Made by a program: the position numbers and the translations under genes. From Euborellia annulipes (lineage: Eukaryota > Arthropoda > Insecta > Dermaptera > Anisolabididae), in contig JAKCPI010005553.1 in assembly GCA_023213315.1 (NCBI GenBank), positions 1-64,000 of the forward strand: 64,000 bases of DNA. Reading direction: 5' to 3'. Within the stretch, counting starts at the first letter, position 1. Every line of letters begins with the position of its first letter. The notes under the pieces are model-generated. The model did not search any database and was not told the origin of the DNA. It saw only the letters and a program-made list of their open reading frames with translations. Below, piece by piece: positions 1 through 10,840 of this stretch.

Positions 1-2
1 GA

Positions 3-2537
3 AGTCAGAGTTCAGGTAGAACATCTCCGAACAAAGAGATTTTGGACGATTTTCTAGATAGACTGGTACCACCTTGGACTGCAAACGAGGAACCTCAACC
101 GCAGATGGAGAGTGAGACAAGAAATATCCTTGATGAACCTTTCTCGTTACAAGAAATGCAAAAAGTGCTTTACCAAACCACAAAAAATACCACCCCAGGG
201 ATAGACAATATTCCATATCCGATGGTGAAATTTTTACCTCCTATAGCACTAGAATTCCTGCTCGACATATATAATAATATCAGAAATACTGAGTTCATTC
301 CTCAATCTTGGAAAACCCAATTAATTATCCCTATTTTAAAAAGCGGCAAGGACAAAAAAGAAGCCAAATCATATCGCCCAATCGCATTATCATCATGTCT
401 ATTAAAGATCTTTGAAAAACTGATAAAAGAAAGACTGGAACACTATCTAGAGACAACATACCAGTTACCGCCCCTGTCGTTTGGATTTAGAGCATTTGCA
501 TCTACGATGGATAATTTGGCTGTCTTCATAACAAACATTCAGGAAGCCATACTTACCAAAAAATACACAGCTGCCGCGGTGATAGATATAGATGGAGCAT
601 ACGATAACGTAGATCTACACATACTCCATATGAAATTAAACAGATTAGGTATTGGTCCTCGAGCCAGTAAGTTAATATTCAATCTTATTTTTGGTAGACA
701 TATTTATATCAGGACAAACCCATTGAATCCAGAACTGGCCAGAACTTCGTACAGAGGAATTCCTCAGGGCTCAATCCTGAGTCCGATTCTGTTCGTATGC
801 TACACAGTCGACATGGCCTCCGAAATTTCTCATAATTCAAAAGTACTGCAATACGCAGACGACGTAATAGTGTACACATCCTCCGCCAATTTAGAAGAAG
901 CTCTTGCAGATTTAGATGTGTCAATAGTAGCGCTGATAGAATACCTCAATACAAATAGCTTCACCATATCCACCTCGAAATGCGCAGCTTGCATCTTCAC
1001 AACGCGAAGAATCCCAAATTGGCAAAACATCTTGCTTGGGGAAATCGAGTTCCCACTGGTCAGCAAAATCAAGTATTTAGGACTTACAATAGATGCCAAA
1101 TTGACCTGGAAAGAACACATAAATGCATTAAAAGTAAAATGTTATAAATATATTAACTTAATGAGAACAATAGCCAACTTTACCTGGGGCGCAGACCCGA
1201 TAGTCCTGGTAAACTTTTACAAGGCCACCATACGGGCATGTCTTGATTATGGGTGCTATTTATTTAGAGCAGCCTCCAAAACAAACCAACTTCAAATAGA
1301 CAGAGTACAATTCCAAGCAATAAGAGTGGCAATGGGCTATATACGGACATCACCATGCAACGCGATGCTAGTAGAGATCAACGAAATGCCGCTGGAAGTA
1401 AGGACTAAAATGCTAGCCTCTAAGTTTCTTCTAAAACGAGCCTCAAGAATTTTCCACCCGGTAATAGAAGCCCTGGAATCTCTTAAAAATCAATACAACA
1501 AGATTCGTCCATATAAAAAAGAACCTCCGCTCCTGTTAGCACTCATAGAAATCGGAAGACTACAAATAAAGACAGAAAAATCATCGCTCCCCCCATCGTT
1601 TCAGTTTTCTCCCACGCTGTTAAAAATACAATTTGATATAAGGGTAGAGGAACCCTCCGAATTCACATTCGATAGCATAATATATACGGATGGTTCCAAA
1701 ACAGTCACAAACGCAGGCTCTGCATTCTTTGACAATACACACTCTAATTTTGGACTGTTCAAATTACCCCCATCTTTTTCAAATTTTACAGCTGAATTAA
1801 TAGCCATCCGAGAAGCACTGCTATATTGCTTGTCTTATCCGTTCAACTCCTGCCTAATCATTTCGGACTCCCAAAGCGTACTAAAAGCTATTCTTAACTT
1901 TAGAATGAAAAAATCGACAAATATTCAGATCGGATACATCAATCAGCTACTAATCAGAGCCGCAAACAGGAACACCAGAGTAGCTCTCCGTTGGACTAAA
2001 GGACACAGTAAATCTCAAGGCAACAGGATTGCCGACTTCCTAGCCAAAAGAGCCTCATATCACGGAACCCCGTTAAATGCACCCACATCATGGCAAGATT
2101 CATTCTCCCTCATAAAAGAAAATCGAAAAATAGAATGGAATCACATTTGGAAACAGACCTCGACGATAACAGGATCTGCCTTAGCAAAAATAAAGCCCAG
2201 CATCGGCCCGCCATGGTTCAGTCATCACAAACACCTTCCTAGATCCATAATCACCACACTCAATAGAATCAGAATTAACCACACACGCACACCGAACCAT
2301 CTGTCAAGATTCAACATCATGCCATCGCCTCTCTGTCACTGCTCAAATACACCGGCCACTCCATTCCACTTAATAGCAGAATGCCCAGAGTATGAAAGCA
2401 AACGCAAACAATATTTAATAAAAATCAAACCGCAGTTCCGAGACCCCACATCATTCCTGCAATTCATAAAGACACCGGACCCAGAAGAATTAGAAAACCT
2501 GAACAACTTCATTAATGCCTCAAAAATAATCTTGTAG
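3..2537 (+). CDS. LINE-A ORF2: reverse transcriptase plus RNase H, 5' partial
   Basis: The frame is open from the first bases of the window to a TAG at 2535-2537, so the protein starts upstream and the endonuclease part is outside the window. Numbering residues from base 42, the RT fingers/palm begin near residue 95 (SYRPIALSSC at about 110-119). The catalytic motifs are DIDGAYD (182-188), GIPQGSILSP (239-248) and YADD (271-274). An RNase H domain follows with all four acidic residues: D550 in YTDGSK, E585, D609 and D665. The C terminus has a cysteine-histidine knuckle (C765, C767, H776, C781). This order, RT then RNase H then a Cys/His knuckle, fits the I-like group of non-LTR retrotransposons. 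The protein copies element RNA into DNA at a nicked target. No stop or frameshift is seen over more than 840 codons, so the insertion is young or recently active. The clade call within the I group is inference. Confidence 0.93.
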   Translation, partial: SQSSGRTSPNKEILDDFLDRLVPPWTANEEPQPQMESETRNILDEPFSLQEMQKVLYQTTKNTTPGIDNIPYPMVKFLPPIALEFLLDIYNNIRNTEFIPQSWKTQLIIPILKSGKDKKEAKSYRPIALSSCLLKIFEKLIKERLEHYLETTYQLPPLSFGFRAFASTMDNLAVFITNIQEAILTKKYTAAAVIDIDGAYDNVDLHILHMKLNRLGIGPRASKLIFNLIFGRHIYIRTNPLNPELARTSYRGIPQGSILSPILFVCYTVDMASEISHNSKVLQYADDVIVYTSSANLEEALADLDVSIVALIEYLNTNSFTISTSKCAACIFTTRRIPNWQNILLGEIEFPLVSKIKYLGLTIDAKLTWKEHINALKVKCYKYINLMRTIANFTWGADPIVLVNFYKATIRACLDYGCYLFRAASKTNQLQIDRVQFQAIRVAMGYIRTSPCNAMLVEINEMPLEVRTKMLASKFLLKRASRIFHPVIEALESLKNQYNKIRPYKKEPPLLLALIEIGRLQIKTEKSSLPPSFQFSPTLLKIQFDIRVEEPSEFTFDSIIYTDGSKTVTNAGSAFFDNTHSNFGLFKLPPSFSNFTAELIAIREALLYCLSYPFNSCLIISDSQSVLKAILNFRMKKSTNIQIGYINQLLIRAANRNTRVALRWTKGHSKSQGNRIADFLAKRASYHGTPLNAPTSWQDSFSLIKENRKIEWNHIWKQTSTITGSALAKIKPSIGPPWFSHHKHLPRSIITTLNRIRINHTRTPNHLSRFNIMPSPLCHCSNTPATPFHLIAECPEYESKRKQYLIKIKPQFRDPTSFLQFIKTPDPEELENLNNFINASKIIL

Positions 2538-2926
2538 CCACAACCACTCCATAATCTGCTTTTATATAATGTATTGTTTGTAGTGACTATATAGGGTATA
2601 TTTTCAGATCTATATAGACTTTATATGGTGTTCCTTTGTAAAGTGTTTTTTTTTTTATATAAGTGTATTTTATATAGCGGCGTATGTTATATAGTGTATA
2701 GTTTTAGAGGCTTGTATTTTAGATATTGAGTTTCTTTGTAAAATGTTTCTTATACAGTGTAACTTATATAGTGACTTTTGTTATATAGTGTATATTTTTA
2801 GAGACATTTATGTTTGATATATTTTATTATATACCTTAATTTTTTGTAAACATATTGTATTGTATACAAGAAGGGGCCGAATGGCTAACGCTAGAAGGCC
2901 GAGAATAAAGAGAAAAAAAAAAAAAA
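2538..2926 (+). mobile_element. LINE-A 3' UTR and poly(A) tail
   Basis: AT-rich trailer of the LINE whose ORF ends at 2537. It holds imperfect direct repeats of a TTATATAGTGTATA-type motif, then a GC-richer end (ATGGCTAACGCTAGAAGG near 2881-2898), AATAAA, and an A run ending at 2926. A related end (ATGGCCTACGGCTGGAAGG on the minus strand) precedes the tail of the minus-strand LINE at the right edge, so the two share a 3' end. The base after the tail is already inside an XHR repeat. Confidence 0.8.
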
Positions 2927-3026
2927 TATCGACACAATAAAAAATCTGATCTGATTATATCACACAACTTTCGAATACTGAAGGTAATAGTGTTTAGTGC
3001 GGTCAGTCACACCATATTTGTTTTTT
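2927..3026 (+). repeat. XHR fragment, distal hairpin end
   Basis: Matches the distal end of the XHR repeat (TCGACACAA then an ATCTGGTGTGAC-like arm, an ACAACTTTCG loop side and a GTCAGTCACACCA return arm). It begins abruptly at the LINE-A poly(A) tail, so LINE-A probably landed inside an XHR copy whose other part lies left of the window. Confidence 0.7.
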
Positions 3027-3224
3027 AAATGAATGTACCTAATAGTTAGAATTTAATATGATAATTTGATGATAGCTCTTTTTCTAATAATTAATATAAT
3101 TACCAAAATTGAAACACATTATATATTATTAATTGTTATTAAACGCATTATTAATTTCCACTTAAGTGTTTAATTATTCTAAATTGAAATATTTTAAAAT
3201 AAAATTTACTTTTTTAGTGTGAAG
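3027..3224. other. AT-rich intergenic, no feature seen
   Basis: Low-complexity AT-rich sequence between two XHR fragments. No ORF, splice-site pair or repeat ends are recognised. Confidence 0.5.
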
Positions 3225-3476
3225 ACCCCCTCCCCCTGGGGTAAGAGAAAGTTGGGCACCGTGCTGGTCACACCAGATTTTTTGTGTCGAGATAAATTTA
3301 GTTATAGGGATTTAAAATTGGCTCTATAGATCGAAAAGCCGGAAAATGAATTTGAAAAATCTGTACTACTACATTAATAGCTTCAAAACACTTTTAGTAA
3401 CATCGAATTTATTACATGAATCCAATACTTTCTCTCTATATATATTAACTATATATATAGAGGTAAGAGAAAGTAA
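3225..3476 (-). repeat. XHR copy with large internal deletion
   Basis: Reads as the reverse of the XHR consensus. A hairpin arm with GGTAAGAGAAAGTTG and GTCACACCAGATTTTTTGTGTCGA is joined, after deletion of most of the middle, to CATGAATCCAATACTTTCTCTC and the TA-rich palindrome ending AGGTAAGAGAAAGTA. The X-box segment is missing. Confidence 0.7.
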
Positions 3477-3521
3477 AAATATTTTTCTGTTTTTCTACAT
3501 TTTGGATTCTACGATTTTAAT

Positions 3522-3626
3522 ATATTGGCGGAAACTAATCATATCTCGACACAAAAAATCTGGGGTGACCAGCACATAACACAACTTTTAATTATTTAGA
3601 GTGCGGCCAGTCACACCAGATTTTAT
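3522..3626 (+). repeat. XHR distal hairpin fragment
   Basis: GGAAACTAATCATATCTCGACAC followed by an AAAAAATCTGGGGTGAC arm and a GCCAGTCACACCAGATTTT return arm, the distal end of an XHR in plus orientation. It lies about 45 bases from an oppositely oriented deleted copy, so the pair may be one rearranged copy. Confidence 0.65.
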
Positions 3627-3739
3627 CTGTCTTTTTGCAAGGGATAATTCGCATAAAATAGAAATAATTTATTTTTCTTTAAAAGATCTTTTAAATAAAT
3701 TAATTTAATTTTATTGCTTGTGTTCTATTAATAGAACAT

Positions 3740-3905
3740 TGTTGGCGCCTCCCCCCCCCCACTCCAGCCAGTGCGGCGACCGTCGCCGCCTCAGACAGCA
3801 GCCTCCAGTCAGTAGGCACGCGACGCGTCGCGACGCTGCAGCTCAAACGCCAAGGCATTCTCTCTCCTCTCTTCGTTGAAATTCTCTCGAATTCATCACC
3901 AACAG
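3740..3905 (+). promoter_or_regulatory. CpG-rich candidate promoter and leader exon with splice donor
   Basis: A sharp GC- and CpG-rich island in AT-rich DNA (GCGGCGACCGTCGCCGCC, then GCGACGCGTCGCGACG), followed by a pyrimidine-rich leader ending AACAG|GTAAATATC at 3905/3906, a good splice donor. A TCAGT initiator-like sequence lies near 3808. No long ORF is present, so if transcribed this is a non-coding first exon. It is followed downstream by exon-like segments at 4496, 6400, 6762 and 8342 on the same strand. The exon is inferred from composition and the donor only. Confidence 0.45.
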
Positions 3906-4495
3906 GTAAATATCACTCAATTATTTATTGCGTTTCAATTTAATTATAAAAGCGAAGTAGAGATACATTCAGTTATCCTTTTATATCGCAATTTTATGTC
4001 GTTTCCTTTTGAAGGTCAAAGCAAGAAGTTTCAAATCTTAGGTTAGAGTGAATTTAATAATGGAATATTTTTTGAACACACCTCTAACAATGGGATCCTT
4101 TTATTTTTAGGCCATTTTTTTAATTAGTTTTATGTATTTTTATATAAAATTAATTAATATTTCAAGTAAATATTCAAATTAGTATTAAAAGAGAAAAATT
4201 TACAAATCTTTCTAACATTATTTATTTGCCAAAACTAAAATTATGATTTTTTCAACTAGATTTGTTTGAAAAAGATGGAATTTTTTTTCAATCAACGCTC
4301 AAAGACTGTATGTAAGCCAGTCAATAAATCGTTTAAGATAGCAAATTTGCGAGTTGAGTTTGTGTTTGATTGGACAAATGATTTATTAATATAATACGTA
4401 GTTGAGTTTGATTATTAGCCTAAGCCCTCCTTTAACAATAAAAGGGAGTAATTGTTTTTTTTCTAACAATGAATTTTTTTATATTATTAAAACAG

Positions 4496-4614
4496 AAAAC
4501 ATTCGAATCGGCAACACTGGCAACTAAACGACTCTATTTACCTCACCACAATCTGTTGAGCGGACGTTCTGAAACCAGCGTCATCTTAGGCAACTTCTCT
4601 TCCATAAGATCCAA
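4496..4614 (+). other. Possible second leader exon
   Basis: A segment less AT-rich than its surroundings, bounded by TATTATTAAAACAG at the left (a weak acceptor with a poor pyrimidine tract) and CCAA|GTAATA at the right. No open frame spans it, so it could only be untranslated. Evidence is weak; it may be unique non-genic sequence. Confidence 0.2.
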
Positions 4615-4639
4615 GTAATATTTTTTATTATCCATAATA

Positions 4640-6000
4640 TTTATAAATATCTTATCATTTAATCCAATAACCTCTAGCTGACCCGGAAGACTTGGGTTGC
4701 CCACCCAAGTTCTCTATCAATAAAACTCCAGAAAATATGAATAATAAATATATCATTTCTATTTTATTATAATTTTTCTTAGCATTAATATAATAACTAG
4801 CTGCACAACCAGATTTGGGGACCATGGTGCGTTTTTTTAATTCTTTCAGGCCATTTCGCCCCTTTAGGCACGTGAAAAAATGTTTTGAGAAACTTTTCTC
4901 TTTCTGAGCGAATATCTCAAAAAATTTTAAGATATCGAAGCCAAATTTTTTTTATTTTAAATAAATAATAAGAAAAAAATTCCAGTTCTAAAAAGAATGA
5001 CAAAGGCCCAAAGTTGAAATTTTCCAATTTCGGAAGTCAAATTGTTCTTATTTTTCCTTCCTTTTTTTTTTTTTTTTTTTCTTTAATTTTCAAATTTTTA
5101 GACAGAGCTATAGGTTTCCCTGCTGGATGAATTTTAAAATACAAATAGATACCATCGAAAACCGATACCTTTGATATCAAATTTCATTTTGGAGCAAAAG
5201 TGGATTTTTGAGAGGACATCAAAATTTCAAATTTGCCCTATCTTTAACACATGTTAAAGATTCATTAAAAAACTAGCTGCTCAGCCAGATTTTGGAGAGT
5301 GGGCCATAAGAGGCCATCTATCCATATTTGAAATCCACAAAAACTTTTTATTACTCATAATACTTATAAATGTCTTTTCATTTAATTTAATAACTAGATG
5401 CTTTGCCAGACTGGGGCGGCCCAGCTGGGATCTCCATATTCGATATTTGGCCGACTTAAAAGTCAAAGGCTCTCTTTAAACACCTCAAAAAATTTTTATT
5501 TCTCTTGCTATTTATGAATATCTTAAACTTTCTATAACTAGCTGCATAGCCAGTTTTGGGCGGTTTACTCGGAAACACCATTTTCACATTTTTAATTTCT
5601 CTTCATAATTTATATGTAAATATTTATTTCATTAAAAAAACTAGCTACTCAGCCAGATATTTTTCATTTCTCTTAAATGTATTTCTTCCCTTGACCCGTA
5701 GCAGGCCTACAGAGGTAAAGCGTTAGCTTCATGTGCTCTTGTTGCCTCCTCAATGAAATTGGCTTCCAATCAAATGAAAATTATAGGGACGGGGTCTAAA
5801 TGGTCTCAGAGGCAAGACAAAAAAAAATTATTTCTTTTAACATTTTTATTTAAACTAGCTGCATAGACAGATTTGGGGGACCTAGTCTCTTTAAGCCTCA
5901 AAATTTTTTTGATTATTGTTATTACTTATAAATTTTCTTTTTTCTATAAAAACTAGCTATGCAGCTAGACTTGGACGGCCCACTTAGAATTTCAATCCCA
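4640..6000. repeat. Degenerate tandem array with ACTAGCTG core, about 120-bp period
   Basis: The motif AACTAGCTGCNNAGCCAGA-TTTGGG recurs near 4674, 4795, 5271, 5391, 5528, 5640, 5853 and 5947. Between copies runs similar AT-rich filler (ATTTTTTATT...ATAAATATCTTTTCATTTAAT). Neighbouring copies are about 95-140 bp apart where not interrupted, so this looks like an old decayed tandem array. A SINE-B fragment sits within it. Single related motifs occur at 24795, 32935 and 33076. Confidence 0.6.
5704..5827 (+). mobile_element. SINE-B fragment
   Basis: Contains the SINE-B signature: a tRNA-like head (TAAAGCGTTAGCTTCATGTGCTCTTG), then ATTGGCTTCCAATCAAATGA, then the conserved tail GGGGTCTAAATGGTCTCAGA ending in an A run. 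It is diverged and interrupts the degenerate tandem array. Confidence 0.55.
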
Positions 6001-6399
6001 CACGAAAAATATTTTTTATTTGACTTAATAGTTAATCAGATATACTGTATTTCATTTCTCTTAATATTTCAACTTCGAAGGCCAATTCAGCTGCGCTAAA
6101 TAAAATTAGGAATATAATTTTTGGTTTGTTTGTTTTTTCAAGAAATTACATTTCCATATCATTAATGAATATTATGATAAATGAATTCATTAGGTGTTAT
6201 ATTATCAAGTACAAGCCCTCAGGAGAGGAGTTTTTTTTAATCTTGAGGAATTTGTATTTTTTTATCTAAAAATAAAATACATAAAGGGAGTTATAGTATT
6301 TTTTGGTCCAGTGGGGGGGGGGGGGGACATACTAATTTGCTTCTGATTCTAGAATGTTTTCAAACTTTTAATAAAAGGAATTACATTTTTTTTTTTCAG
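6001..6399. other. Intergenic, with a poly-G run
   Basis: AT-rich sequence with an uninterrupted G run near 6314-6327 (CCAGTGGGG...). The CAGTGGGG start recalls hAT-type ends, but no partner end or target duplication is found. A strong pyrimidine tract and CAG at 6387-6399 lead into the next exon candidate. Confidence 0.4.
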
Positions 6400-6577
6400 A
6401 TAGTCCTTGAACTTATGAGACAATATTTCTCGGACTCAATCTCCAGATGCTGTATTTTACCTAAACAGACATCATCATACAGAACGAGACTTATATAAAA
6501 AGTTGGAGGGGTTATTATTACTTTATACACGAATGATGAAGGACATTATCATGGAGGAATACTCATCGAGTCAGCTG
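6400..6577 (+). other. Exon-like segment containing a candidate start codon
   Basis: Bounded by a very good acceptor (an 11-T tract then CAG at 6397-6399) and a donor, CAGCTG|GTAATT, at 6577/6578. It contains a short upstream ORF (ATG at 6415, 27 codons, stopping at TATATAA) and then an in-frame ATG ATG at 6533-6538 that stays open to the donor (MMKDIIMEEYSSSQL). If real, this is the third exon of the gene that may start at 3740. Confidence 0.45.
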
Positions 6578-6819
6578 GTAATTTTTTTTTCTTAAATTAA
6601 TTTTCAATAAAACAAATTTTACTTTCTATTGCCTATATAAATATTATATTTTTATTATAGAAAGCATTGTTTTTTTTTATATAAGCTGAAATAGTTTTTT
6701 AGGGAAACTATCCAAAAATGTATTACATTTGATTAATTACTGTCGTTTTCTTTTCTTTCAGTTCCCGGTCTACTTTCATCAGATTGATTTGACTTCTGGC
6801 CTCTCTTCTGGAGTAACAA
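6533..6819 (+). CDS. Candidate coding start of an unrecognised spliced gene (6533-6577, 6762-6819)
   Basis: Joining 6577 to 6762 removes a GT-AG intron of 184 bp whose acceptor has a fine tract (TTTTCTTTTCTTTCAG, 6746-6761). Translation stays in frame: MMKDIIMEEYSSSQL, then FPVYFHQIDLTSGLSSGVT. Exon four can end at 6819 (ACAA|GTGAGC, a strong donor, phase 1), or run on in frame to a TAG at 6876-6878, giving a 53-residue product. With the first option, the exon-like segment at 8342 continues the frame. I do not recognise the protein; it has no signal peptide or membrane segment. Two matching splice sites with kept frame are the main support. Chance is not excluded. Confidence 0.4.
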
Positions 6820-6899
6820 GTGAGCCTCGCTTCTGCTGCAACAATTCTTCTCGAGCAGCAACTGATCTTCTCTTCTAGTCTTTCTACTGAGCTTCTCTT

Positions 6900-8341
6900 C
6901 TCAAGGAATTTGAAGTAAGCCCAGCGATTATATTAAAGGAGACTCAGATTTTTTACAGTTTAACTAGAGTTGAGCTCTTAAATTTTTACAGTCAAAAAGA
7001 GTCAAGTGATATTCTTTTAGAAATTGTTAATAAAAGCGCTAGTTTGATGTCAAAATTAATATCGATATGATATTTAGGCCAATCTTACAAATTTGAAAAA
7101 ATATTATAAACCATATAGTTGGTGATATTTTTTTTTTCAAATTTCTAATAAAGGAACAATATATCATTACAATATTATGTTCTTTAAATTAGATTAACTT
7201 GAAACTATGTTCTCTTACTAATTTTTTCCAAAAAAATCACCAAACTTAAGTTGACTGATAACAATTTTAGTTCTTCAACTCAAGTTTATCTGTAATGTAA
7301 GATGACAAAAACAAAAAAAAAAACTTAAATTCTTTTTACAACAATAATAATTTACAATCAAAGATAAACTTAAAAGTTTAATATTTAAAAATAAAAATTT
7401 TTTAGATTTTGATCAATTTAGTTGAGAATTCGACACACACACACACTCACACACATATTATGCAAGTCATGTGGTTCCCAACTTATTTTCAATTATAAAC
7501 CGTTATTTATTCATTTTTACTTTTTGTAACGGATTAACGAAAACGGATTAACATTTTCAAAGACAAATTATGATTCTATTACTTTAATAATAAAAATAAT
7601 TAAAAAATTTTCATTTTTCTTCTGAACAGGAATATCTTTAATTTTTTTTCATATTTGCACTTGTCCATCGTGATGTTGTTATTTATATTTAAATTACAAA
7701 AAAAAAAAAAAATGAAATAAATAAATAATAAAAATAAATTTAATTTTTATATAAAAAAGAACATCTCGTGGTGCAATTGCAATGCGCGGTGGTTGAGAAC
7801 CCTGATTTGCAACTTGGTTATTTTCATTTTTTTACTATATTCCTTTAATAAAAGTCATTTATTTTTAATTAGAATTTCATCATTTACCTAAAACTATTAA
7901 TTTCTCTAAATAAATTATGTGGATTTCTATTTTTTTCCGAATATTCTTATACCGTGTGATATTTTTTTATATATAAATAAAATAAAAATTGTAATAAATA
8001 AAGAAAAAAAAATCAATTTATATATAAAAAAACAAAATTATAGATATTTGAAAATTTTATAAAAATTGATTATAAAATTCAATTTTCAGTTCAAATGAAG
8101 TTTAAAGATGGAAATAACTCTCTCAATCCTCTACCTCCCTACCCTTCCTCTCAAACACTCACACACACATAGGTATTTTAGGCCCCAAACTCTCTTCCTC
8201 CTTAGGTTAGGTTTCCTTGCTGCCTTTCTGCGAGATCACCAAGTCGTCAAGTTATAAGGTGTGTTCTGCCATTCTGGCAAACATTTAGCTAATAGGTAAT
8301 GAAGAAAGGGTGGGTTTTTAGCTTCAGGGCTTCTCTTTCAG
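6900..8341. other. AT-rich intronic or intergenic stretch
   Basis: No gene is seen. It holds a short (AC)n run near 7433-7458 and long AT-only patches. The part from 8150 to 8300 is less AT-rich (CTTAGGTTAGGTTTCCTTGC and following) without an open frame. If the 6533 gene is real, this is its intron. Confidence 0.4.
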
Positions 8342-8390
8342 TGTATTCTTCGAGCGATTCGATGGAAATGGAGGATGGAAATGAAACAAG
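8342..8390 (+). other. Possible 49-bp coding exon
   Basis: Flanked by a good acceptor (GGCTTCTCTTTCAG, ending 8341) and a donor ACAAG|GTATTT at 8390/8391. Spliced to the phase-1 donor at 6819 it reads M-YSSSDSMEMEDGNET with no stop, leaving phase 2. The acceptor quality and frame agreement are the only support. A frame-compatible but weak acceptor lies at 10601. Confidence 0.3.
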
Positions 8391-10600
8391 GTATTTACAT
8401 GCCCTCTCTATAGGAGTAGGAATGGACATAAGGTCCATTTAGATTTTTTAATTCTTTATTTACAAACTAAAAATTATATTTTGAATCAAATATTCAAATT
8501 AAAGAAATTTCATCAAAAAAGTTAAACAAATTAATTAATTGAAGCAGCCATTTTTAAACTACACATAAACATAATAAAGCCTATAATATCAATATAAACA
8601 CAAAAACCAAAACTAAACAATTTTGCTACAAAATGTATTAATTGGCTGCAAATATTTTTACCAATCTGAGTCTCCTCTTTATTTTTAATAAGCTGATCAT
8701 GTCATCGATGATGAAGGGGACGGTTTCTATAAATTTAAATATTTAATTTTCAAAATTTGTTTTACTGTTTTGAAAATGTTAAAATTTGTTTTTGTCAATT
8801 TTTAATTTTGAAGGTTTTTTTTTTTCAACTCCGAAATCCCCTCAGATCCGCTTATTTTTATTATTTTTATTATTGCTTGTGAAAAACGAATAAAGGAAAG
8901 AAGTCTAAAAAAAAAATGGGAGTTTCAAATGCTTAAAATATTACAAATTTAGAGATTCAGTACAAAAAATAATTTAATTTTATTTTATTTAAATTTAATA
9001 AAATTAATATTTTTTATTTTGTTTGAAAAATTTCTTCGAAAGTAGCTATCTTGTAAATGTAAAATGTTCAATTTTATAATTAATTAAGAATTTGATTTAT
9101 ATATAATAACTCCATTGTCTCTTTACTCTTCTTCCGCAAGCAATAGTTATTTAAGTAAAAATTGTAAAAAGCAAAATAAAAATTAAATTTATAGTTATCA
9201 TATTTTTTACATTTTAAGTGCTTAAATGGTTTATTTGAATTATATATACAGTCAGTCCTTGACTTAAGTGACTGCTAATTAAAATTTTATAATTTTTCCT
9301 AGTATAAAATTTATTTAATAATTGTTTCATAATTTTTTTGAAGTATTTTAGGCACTTCTTCATCAGCAGTTCACATTCAAATGCCATATACAAGTTAATT
9401 TGCAATTCTTTATATAGAGTCCTTGGATCAAACTCCAAATGCTCTAAATTAATTTGTAAATTCCTTTAATGGTTGAATATTAATTTATATGTGACATGAG
9501 TGTGAATCATTAAAAGAAGTCCCGACAAGTCCTTCTGAATTATTTGGAACTTTATTAGATAAAAGAAAACTCACAAAAATTATAAAATTTTAATAAGCAA
9601 ACACTTATTCAATTTATTAGGAGCAAAATTTATTTGATATAGCTATTTTGAAATTTTTAAAATTTTTTTATTTATTTACCTCACCAGTTAATCCTAGTTG
9701 AGTCGAATTCATAAAAATATTTTAAGAATTTCTATTTAAGAAAAAATACAAAAGATTTTTCTCATCATATCAACGAAACCAAATTTTATTTTTTCTCTAT
9801 TTATTGAAACTTTAAAATGTCAATGGATCTACTGTATTTTTTTATTCTGCTTTATTATTTCAATTGTTGTTAGAATTAAGGGACATTATTTTTTTGTAAA
9901 TATTTTTTGTAAACTTGAGCTCTCTCGGATTTCCGTTCGCTAGAAATTCAGCATGCAATCAAAAATCACTGTTTACCCCCGTTAGGCGTTAGGCAGTCTA
10001 GAGTTTGGAAGGAAGAGACGAGTTCTTGTTTTTTATTTTTTTTTTATTTTTGATATAACTCAAAAACCGAAACTTGTCATGTTTCATTGGATTCTTGATT
10101 CTGATCACATTGATTTCGAACAGCAAGTGAATATAAAGATTCTCTTGTGGAGAGTAATAACAACCTTTCGATAAATGATTAATAGATTTAGGCAGGTATT
10201 TCATCATCAGTACTCAGTTCAGTTCGGATCCTTGTGTTAAGATGATAAGTCCAATGAAAATACAACAAGTTTCTTCTATTCGGACAAAATTAATTAGGCC
10301 TTAGGCCTATGAAAGTTCTCTTCGGCCAAAATTAAATGCATGTCTTTCGATTTTTTTATATTAGGGAATGATAGAGGTGAGGGGGATCACTCTCCCCGGG
10401 CGCAATAATATTTAAATATAGGTCCCTTTAGCTTAGCTTCACTTATAAACAACAATGATATTTGAATTTGGGAGAGTGGTCACACTTAATGAATATGCAA
10501 TTTTTGCACTTCTAAAGCTTTTTTTAAGATCTTTATGATCTTTCTTTTCTGATTTTTATGCATTTTATGCGAAGAATAAAAAGGAAGAATTGTGAGTGAA
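8391..10600. other. AT-rich stretch, no gene seen
   Basis: Long AT-rich sequence with no convincing ORF or splice pair. CAGTCAGTCCTTGACTTAAG at 9251-9270 looks like the outer end of a DNA-transposon MITE, but I cannot find its partner. Confidence 0.4.
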
Positions 10601-10840
10601 GTACGAACATTCATTCTTCGAACGACTATGAAGACCAAGAATACATATCAACAAAGGCATACTCTATGAAGATCAAAAAGACATCAACAAAGGCAATACT
10701 CTATGAAGAAGACGCCTCCACGCCTCAACCTCTTCAAAAGAAGCTTAAATGTGTGAATTTGTGTTGTGTATTTAAAATAATATTTTTTATGTAAAAACTA
10801 TGTATAAACTATTAAAAAAAATAAATGTTTCCCATTTTAT
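10601..10840 (+). other. Possible terminal exon with internal duplication and poly(A) signal
   Basis: Contains two imperfect copies of an ATCAACAAAGGCAATACTCTATGAAGA unit (about 10645-10710). The frame TACG AAC ATT CAT stays open for about 60 codons to a TAA, including YEEDASTPQPLQKKLKC. An AATAAA lies near 10819. The 5' boundary (GTGAGTGAAG) is a poor acceptor. It would fit the phase of the 8342 exon, but this is a weak hypothesis. Confidence 0.18.
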
